Under the pieces are notes generated by a model. The model was given only the letters and a program-made list of their open reading frames with translations. It was not told the origin of the DNA and searched no databases. Of a stretch of 13,175 bases of DNA, positions 8,143-13,175 are shown piece after piece. Numbering within the stretch: the first letter of the stretch is position 1; the number at the start of each line of letters is the position of its first letter. This DNA comes from Pseudomonadota bacterium. GTDB taxonomy: Bacteria; Pseudomonadota; Gammaproteobacteria; Burkholderiales; Burkholderiaceae. A program made the position numbers and the translations under genes. The stretch lies in the NCBI GenBank assembly GCA_021778935.1, contig JAJYBQ010000038.1, forward strand, positions 1-13,175, in the 5' to 3' direction.

Positions 8143-9777
8143 GTGGTCTTTTCGTTCTTCAAGAAAGACGGCAAGGAAGGCGCCGGCCGATCATCGGCCG
8201 CAACCACCTTGTTCCGCACCACGCGCCTCGACGCGCCCCGGCCGACCACGGTCAAGCCGGCCGCACCCAGACCGACGGGGAAATCGCCCTCCACCGACCG
8301 GCTCTCGGACGTGCCCGCCGATGCGGGGAACAACCGGCCCGGATTCGCCGCCACCGGCAACTCCCTGCGGGACCATGATGCGGCGCGGTCGGTCGCCCTT
8401 GCGACGGCGGCCAAGATCGATGCGATCGAATCCGAGATGGCGCGGGATTTCCTGCGGCCGCGCGCCACCCTGCCGCCCGAAGCGCCGCGCACCGATCCGT
8501 CGGCGGACGCGCTTCCGCCTGGCGACGGCACACCACCGGACCCGCAGGCGTACGCCGCCGGCCTGACGTCCGACACCACCCAACTCCCGGTCCCCGCCGA
8601 CCCGGACGAGGAACTGGATCCGGATGCCGCCCTCGTGGGCAGCGTGAATGCGATCGAGGTGGGCAGCAACTCGTCCTCGCTGCTCGACGAAGCCGCGATT
8701 CTGTTCGCCAACGGACAGCCGGATTCTGCCGAACGGGGACTGCGCGCGGCGCTCGCGTCCGACGGGCTCGCCGCGTCGACCGAGCGGGGCTGGCGAATGC
8801 TGCTGGAAATCCAGAACCAGCGCGGGTCGCGCGCCGTGTTCGCGGAAACCGCGGCGCACTTCGCCCGGCAATGCCGGATGCCGGCGCCCGCCTGGTTCGA
8901 CTACGCGGCCGCGGCAGCCGGGCCGGCGACTGCCGAGCGGCCCGCCGCAACGGCGCCCAACGCCGCCGGGCCGCTCCCGGCCGACACTCGGGGGGCGGAT
9001 CCCGCACCCACCCCGGCGGGGACCGTACCCGTGGTCGTACTGCCAGAGACGATCGACGCCGGCATCGTCAAGCCGCTCGAGGAACTCAAATCACTGGCCA
9101 CCAGCCACCCGAGATTGCTGCTGGACGTCAGCCCTGCCCGGTCGGTCAACATGGTCGGTGCCGAACTGCTGCTGCGCGTCTTCAATGCCTTCCGCCGTGC
9201 GCCCCACGAATTGCAATTCGCCGGCATCGGGGCCCTGCAGTCGGCCCTGCGCCGCGCGATCGAACCCGGCCGGAGAGATCCCTCCGACGCCGCCTGGATG
9301 CTGCTGATGGAGGTGCAGCGCCTGCAGAACCGGCAGGCCGATTTCGAAGAAACCGGCATCCAGTACTGCATCACGTACGAAGTGTCGCCGCCATCCTGGG
9401 AGCCGCCGCCGCCCAACATTCGGCTCTGCCCGCGTCCCACATCCGCCCTCCCTCCGGTAGCGACGCGCTCCGCCGCGCCGCCCACGCCGATCGCGCCCGA
9501 CGGCGCGCTGGAATGGCGCGGCGAAATTCTGGCCGATGACGATGCGCAACTCAACCGCATGCTCCTTGCCGCACGCGACCGCAAGCGGGTGACGATCGAG
9601 TGCGGCGGACTCCGCCGGATGGCGTTTTCCGCCGCTTCGGCCCTGCTCGGCCATCTTTTCAAGCTGCAGCAGGGAGGGGTCGCCGTCGAGTTCCGCAATG
9701 TCAATGCGCTGGTCGCGGCACTGTGGCAACTGCTCGGCATCCCCGCTGCTGCCGAGGTCGGGATGCGCCGCGAGTAA
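8143..9777 (+). CDS. STAS-domain protein with duplicated helical-repeat/STAS modules, upstream of hslVU
   Basis: From GTG 8143 the product has 544 residues, beginning [14 protein letters not shown] six bases upstream supports this start. ATG 8110 (555 residues) is an alternative with no ribosome site, and an open frame extends back to 7837. No signal peptide is seen. A long Pro/Ala-rich N-terminal half precedes an ordered part: helical TPR-like module (about 181-255, [13 protein letters not shown]), STAS-like domain (about 296-373, [12 protein letters not shown]), second helical module (about 366-423, [15 protein letters not shown]) and second STAS domain (about 454-540). STAS domains usually mediate protein contacts, often under phosphorylation control; here the role is unknown. 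In the first copy the usual Asp-Ser-x-Gly region reads VNMVGAEL, without a serine. It is 40 bases ahead of hslV. Confidence 0.8.
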   Translation: MVFSFFKKDGKEGAGRSSAATTLFRTTRLDAPRPTTVKPAAPRPTGKSPSTDRLSDVPADAGNNRPGFAATGNSLRDHDAARSVALATAAKIDAIESEMARDFLRPRATLPPEAPRTDPSADALPPGDGTPPDPQAYAAGLTSDTTQLPVPADPDEELDPDAALVGSVNAIEVGSNSSSLLDEAAILFANGQPDSAERGLRAALASDGLAASTERGWRMLLEIQNQRGSRAVFAETAAHFARQCRMPAPAWFDYAAAAAGPATAERPAATAPNAAGPLPADTRGADPAPTPAGTVPVVVLPETIDAGIVKPLEELKSLATSHPRLLLDVSPARSVNMVGAELLLRVFNAFRRAPHELQFAGIGALQSALRRAIEPGRRDPSDAAWMLLMEVQRLQNRQADFEETGIQYCITYEVSPPSWEPPPPNIRLCPRPTSALPPVATRSAAPPTPIAPDGALEWRGEILADDDAQLNRMLLAARDRKRVTIECGGLRRMAFSAASALLGHLFKLQQGGVAVEFRNVNALVAALWQLLGIPAAAEVGMRRE

Positions 9778-9817
9778 ACACCGCCGCGGTCGGCCGCCGC
9801 CACGTAGAATCGCGCGC

Positions 9818-10354
9818 ATGGAACCCTTCCACGGCACGACGATCGTCTCCGTCCGGCGCGGCAACTCGGTCGCCATGGGTGGCGACGGCCAGGTCACGCT
9901 GGGGTCCGTCGTGATCAAGCAGACGGCCCGCAAGGTCCGTCGCCTGTACCAGGATCGCATCCTCGCCGGATTCGCAGGCGCCACCGCCGACGCATTCACC
10001 CTCTTCGAGCGCTTCGAGGCGAAACTCGAAAGGCATCAGGGAAATCTGGTCCGCTCCGCCGTGGAGCTTGCCAAGGACTGGCGGACCGACCGCATGCTGC
10101 GCCGCCTCGAAGCCATGCTCGCGGTCGCCGATCGCGAGTCGTCCCTCATCCTGACGGGCAACGGCGATGTCCTGGAGCCCGAGCACGGATTGATCGCCAT
10201 CGGCTCGGGAGGCGCCTACGCCCAGGCGGCAGCCCGGGCGCTACTCGACGAGACCCAACTTGCCCCGGAGGTCGTCGTTCGCAAGTCGCTCGCCATCGCG
10301 GCGGACATCTGCATCTACACCAACCAGAACGCCACGGTGGAAGTGATCGAGTAG
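9818..10354 (+). CDS. hslV: ATP-dependent protease peptidase subunit HslV
   Basis: HslV is the threonine-type peptidase core (a double hexamer related to proteasome beta subunits) that degrades proteins unfolded by HslU in the cytoplasm. The ATG at 9818 gives 178 residues, the usual size. The sequence opens [15 protein letters not shown]: residues 1-6 would be removed to expose Thr7 as catalytic nucleophile, as in related HslV proteins that carry a short propeptide. Other family blocks are [70 protein letters not shown] and the ending ICIYTNQN. No clear Shine-Dalgarno sequence precedes it. It is followed after nine bases by hslU, its obligate partner. Confidence 0.97.
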   Translation: MEPFHGTTIVSVRRGNSVAMGGDGQVTLGSVVIKQTARKVRRLYQDRILAGFAGATADAFTLFERFEAKLERHQGNLVRSAVELAKDWRTDRMLRRLEAMLAVADRESSLILTGNGDVLEPEHGLIAIGSGGAYAQAAARALLDETQLAPEVVVRKSLAIAADICIYTNQNATVEVIE

Positions 10355-10363
10355 GCCCCGGCC

Positions 10364-11686
10364 ATGACGATGATGACGCCGAAAGAGATCGTCCACGAAC
10401 TAGGCAAGCATATCGTTGGCCAGGAGCGTGCCAAGCGCGCCGTGGCGATCGCGCTGCGCAACCGCTGGCGGCGGCAGCAGATCGCACGTCCGCTGCGCGA
10501 CGAAATCGCGCCCAAGAACATCCTGATGATCGGTCCAACCGGCGTCGGCAAGACGGAAATCGCGCGGCGGCTGGCGCGGCTTTCGGACGCCCCGTTCATC
10601 AAGGTCGAAGCGACCAAATTCACGGAGGTGGGCTACGTCGGCCGCGACGTCGACTCCATCGTCCGCGACCTGGTCGACATCGCCGTGAAGCAGACCCGCG
10701 AAGCCGCGATGCGCGCGGTTCGTGCCGCGGCCGACGATGCCGCGGAGGAACATCTGCTCGATCTGCTGCTGCCCACGGCGCGGGATTCCGGCATCCACGA
10801 GGCGGAGTCCTCCTCCACCCGCCAGCGCCTGCGCAAGAAGCTGCGCGAGGGACAGATGGACGACAAGGAGATCGAACTCGAAGTCACGGCATCCGCACCG
10901 CAGATGGAGGTCCTTGCGCCACCAGGAATGCAGGAGATCTCGCAACAGATCCAGGGGCTATTCCAGAACATCGGCCCGGTGCGCCGACACCTGCGCAAGA
11001 TGAAGATCCGCGAAGCGCGCAAGGCACTCGCCGACGAGGAGGCGGGCAAGCTGCTCAACGAAGAGGAAATCCGCAGCAAGGCCGTGGAGGCGGCGCAGAC
11101 CAACGGGATCGTGTTCATCGACGAAATCGACAAGATCGCCAATCGGTCAGAATCCGGCGGTGCCGATGTCTCCCGCCAGGGCGTGCAGCGTGATCTTCTG
11201 CCGCTGGTTGAAGGGACGGCCGTCAACACAAAGTACGGCATGGTGCATACCGACCACATCCTGTTCATCGCCAGCGGCGCCTTTCACTTTGCCCGCCCGT
11301 CGGACCTCATGCCGGAGTTGCAGGGGCGATTCCCGATCCGCGTCGAGCTCGACTCGCTGAGTCCGGAGGATTTCGAGTGCATCCTCACCCGCACCGATGC
11401 CTGCCTGACCCAGCAGTACCAGGCACTGCTTGCGACGGAAGACATCCAGCTGGAGTTCACCGAGGACGGGGTGCGACGCATCGCCCATACGGCATACACG
11501 GTCAACGAACGCACCGAAAACATCGGGGCACGGCGCCTGCACACGGTGATGGAAAAGCTGCTCGAGGACGTTTCCTTTGAGGCCGGAACGAAAATCAGCG
11601 AGCGCGTGGTCATCGACGCCACCTATGTCGACGCGCGACTGGGAGAGTTGTCCACCGACACCGAACTCGCCCGGTATGTCCTCTGA
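10364..11686 (+). CDS. hslU: ATP-dependent protease ATPase subunit HslU
   Basis: HslU is the AAA+ unfoldase that caps HslV, recognises substrates and threads them into the protease in an ATP-dependent way. Its 440 residues match the family. Walker A is GPTGVGKT (57-64), the pore loop GYVG is at 90-93, the inserted I-domain spans roughly 108-240, Walker B FIDE is at 251-254, and ELQGRFPIR (about 318-326) carries the arginine-finger region. The protein ends in LARYVL, the conserved tail that docks into HslV. The start is ATG 10364; ATG 10373 ([10 protein letters not shown]) is an equally plausible start three codons later. It lies nine bases after hslV, and its last 11 bases overlap the start of the diguanylate cyclase gene. 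Confidence 0.98.
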   Translation: MTMMTPKEIVHELGKHIVGQERAKRAVAIALRNRWRRQQIARPLRDEIAPKNILMIGPTGVGKTEIARRLARLSDAPFIKVEATKFTEVGYVGRDVDSIVRDLVDIAVKQTREAAMRAVRAAADDAAEEHLLDLLLPTARDSGIHEAESSSTRQRLRKKLREGQMDDKEIELEVTASAPQMEVLAPPGMQEISQQIQGLFQNIGPVRRHLRKMKIREARKALADEEAGKLLNEEEIRSKAVEAAQTNGIVFIDEIDKIANRSESGGADVSRQGVQRDLLPLVEGTAVNTKYGMVHTDHILFIASGAFHFARPSDLMPELQGRFPIRVELDSLSPEDFECILTRTDACLTQQYQALLATEDIQLEFTEDGVRRIAHTAYTVNERTENIGARRLHTVMEKLLEDVSFEAGTKISERVVIDATYVDARLGELSTDTELARYVL

Positions 11687-12668
11687 CGAGCCGTCTCCGC
11701 TGCGCCGCTGGTTTGCCGGGCTATGTCCGGCGCGACCGCTGCGCCAACGGCTCCAGCAGGCGATCGAGGGTCAGCATGCCATGCAGGCCATTCTGGACAA
11801 CATTCCCGCGCCGATCTTCGCCAAGAATGCAGAGGGCCTGTACACCCACTGCAACCGGGCCTTCCTGGAGTATCTCGGCCTGCCCCGCGAAGACGTGATC
11901 GGAAAGACGGTCCACGACGTCGCGCCGCCCGATCTGGCGTGCATTTACGCAGACGCCGACCGGCGGTTGCTGGCGACCGGCGGACGTCAGATCTACGACG
12001 CCCAGGTGCAGTGGGCGGATGGCAGCCTCCGTGACGTCACGTTCTACAAAGCGGTCTGGCACGACCAGGAAGGACAGCCGGCGGGCCAGGCCGGGGCGAT
12101 CTTCGACATCACCGAACGCCGGCGTCTGGAAGAGGAATTGCGCCTGCTAGCAGAAACCGACGAGCTCACCGGCCGCCTCAACCGCCGCAGTTTCCTGCAG
12201 CAGGCCGAACGGATGTTCCTGCGAGCACGAAAACAGGGAGCGAGCGTCGTACTCCTTCTGTTCGACCTCGACCATTTCAAGGAACTCAACGACGCCTTCG
12301 GGCACGCGACGGGTGACGCGGTGTTATGCCATGTCTGCAATCTGGTCGGCCAGCAACTCCGCGACGAAGACCTGTTCGGGCGCATCGGCGGCGACGAATT
12401 CGCGATCGCCGCCCACGGCTCCGGACAGGCGCGAACCATCGCCGACCGATTGCCCGAACTGCTCGGCCAGTCGCCCTTCCTCTTCGGCGAGCGGTTTCTG
12501 CCGATCGGCATCAGCGTGGGCGGAGCAATCATCGACCCGTCCGCAATGCGGCTGGACGAAGCGATCGCCCGCGCCGACCGGGCGCTCTATGAGGCGAAGC
12601 GACAAGGACGCCGGCGCGCCGTGATTTTCGAACATCCCGGGCCCGGTCCGGTTGACGACCTACGGTAG
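11676..12668 (+). CDS. PAS-GGDEF diguanylate cyclase
   Basis: It makes the second messenger c-di-GMP from two GTP. ATG 11676 gives 330 residues and starts 11 bases inside hslU in another frame, which suggests translational coupling; an in-frame ATG at 11577 would lie deep inside hslU and is unlikely. A PAS sensor domain (about 33-148; [17 protein letters not shown], then the [12 protein letters not shown] linker) precedes a GGDEF domain (about 160-320). The metal-binding segment DLDHFK (197-202) and an intact GGDEF motif (238-242) indicate activity. RDED (229-232) lies exactly five residues before GGDEF, the position of the product-inhibition I-site. No membrane segment is seen, so a cytoplasmic sensor is likely; the ligand is unknown. 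argB follows after nine bases. Confidence 0.93.
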   Translation: MSSDEPSPLRRWFAGLCPARPLRQRLQQAIEGQHAMQAILDNIPAPIFAKNAEGLYTHCNRAFLEYLGLPREDVIGKTVHDVAPPDLACIYADADRRLLATGGRQIYDAQVQWADGSLRDVTFYKAVWHDQEGQPAGQAGAIFDITERRRLEEELRLLAETDELTGRLNRRSFLQQAERMFLRARKQGASVVLLLFDLDHFKELNDAFGHATGDAVLCHVCNLVGQQLRDEDLFGRIGGDEFAIAAHGSGQARTIADRLPELLGQSPFLFGERFLPIGISVGGAIIDPSAMRLDEAIARADRALYEAKRQGRRRAVIFEHPGPGPVDDLR

Positions 12669-12677
12669 TATTGCGCG

Positions 12678-13175
12678 ATGAATTCGACAGACCCCGCGAC
12701 GGCTCCCGTCGCTCCGGAAACCAAGGCCGGGATCCTTTCCGAGGCGCTGCCCTACATCCAGCGCTTCCACGGCCGCACCATCGTCATCAAGTACGGCGGC
12801 AACGCCATGACCGACCCGAAGCTCAAGGAGAGCTTCGGGCGCGACGTCGTACTGCTCAAACTCGTCGGCATGAAGCCCGTCGTCATCCACGGCGGGGGAC
12901 CGCAGATCGACGAAGTACTCGACATCGTCGGCAAGAAATCCCAGTTCGTACATGGCCTGCGCGTCACCGACGCGGAAACGATGAAGATCGTCGAATGGGT
13001 GCTGGCGGGCCAAGTCCAGCAGGAACTCGTGATGCTCATCAACCGCTTCGGCGGGCAGGCCGTGGGCCTCACCGGCAAGGATGGGAACCTGTTGCGGGCA
13101 CGGCGCATGCAGGTTGCCGATCCGCGCGCGCCGGAGATGGTGCACGACATCGGGCAGGTGGGCGAGATCGAATCG
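12678..13175 (+). CDS. argB: Acetylglutamate kinase, 3' part outside window
   Basis: ArgB phosphorylates N-acetylglutamate with ATP, the second step of arginine biosynthesis, in the cytoplasm. From ATG 12678 there are 166 codons to the window edge, a little over half of the usual length of about 295. Visible motifs are [10 protein letters not shown] (35-44, ATP-phosphate-binding Lys38 and glycines), [11 protein letters not shown] (68-78, substrate/ATP glycine loop), FVHGLRVTD (90-98, Arg95 binding the substrate) and [12 protein letters not shown] (125-136). The first 16 or so residues are a loose Ala/Pro-rich leader typical of betaproteobacterial ArgB. The gap to the cyclase gene is nine bases, with no Shine-Dalgarno sequence, so it may be co-transcribed with hslVU. 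Confidence 0.97.
   Translation, partial: MNSTDPATAPVAPETKAGILSEALPYIQRFHGRTIVIKYGGNAMTDPKLKESFGRDVVLLKLVGMKPVVIHGGGPQIDEVLDIVGKKSQFVHGLRVTDAETMKIVEWVLAGQVQQELVMLINRFGGQAVGLTGKDGNLLRARRMQVADPRAPEMVHDIGQVGEIES

Noticed and set aside
11577..11675. In-frame ATG 11577 as the start of the diguanylate cyclase
   Set aside because: It would sit over 100 bases inside hslU, and the added residues are a frame-shifted reading of the conserved HslU C-terminus.

Overview
The window looks like chromosomal DNA of a GC-rich betaproteobacterium, most likely order Burkholderiales. I base this on protein character (MreB/C/D, HslV/U, GatA/C and ArgB all read like betaproteobacterial versions), on the gene pairings (gatCA divergent from mreBCD; a STAS-domain gene in front of hslVU) and on the high GC content. 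I cannot name the genus. I see no tRNA, rRNA, CRISPR array, insertion sequence or phage gene.

Layout: 1-1163 carries the minus-strand pair gatC-gatA (amidotransferase for Gln-tRNA/Asn-tRNA; gatA runs off the left edge). A short divergent spacer leads to plus-strand mreB-mreC-mreD (1251-3884), the cell-shape cluster. The mrdA and rodA genes that often follow mreD are absent. Instead, two minus-strand paralogous outer-membrane beta-barrel genes of the BBP2/OmpL-like type (4052-5278 and 5558-6775) converge on mreD. Next, on the minus strand, is a DUF1801-domain protein with a long basic Ala/Lys/Pro-rich tail (7103-7873). A 269-base divergent spacer with a cluster of palindromes follows. After it comes a plus-strand run: a STAS-domain protein with an internally repeated architecture, hslV, hslU, a PAS-GGDEF diguanylate cyclase that overlaps the end of hslU, and argB (cut by the right edge).

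How the genes work together: MreBCD organises lateral wall synthesis. HslV and HslU form one ATP-dependent protease. GatC and GatA are subunits of one enzyme whose B subunit lies outside the window. The two porins are probably alternative or successive outer-membrane channels derived by duplication. The diguanylate cyclase keeps both its active-site and its inhibitory-site motifs and is tied to hslU by an 11-base overlap.

Most of the window is ordinary housekeeping content. The least explained parts are the two-fold repeated STAS/helical-repeat protein before hslVU and the palindrome cluster ahead of it, the DUF1801 protein with a histone-H1-like tail, the porin pair with differently placed CX5C motifs, and the N-terminal stretch of mreD, which may be a translated intergenic repeat. 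I found no clear evidence of a wholly undescribed multi-gene system.
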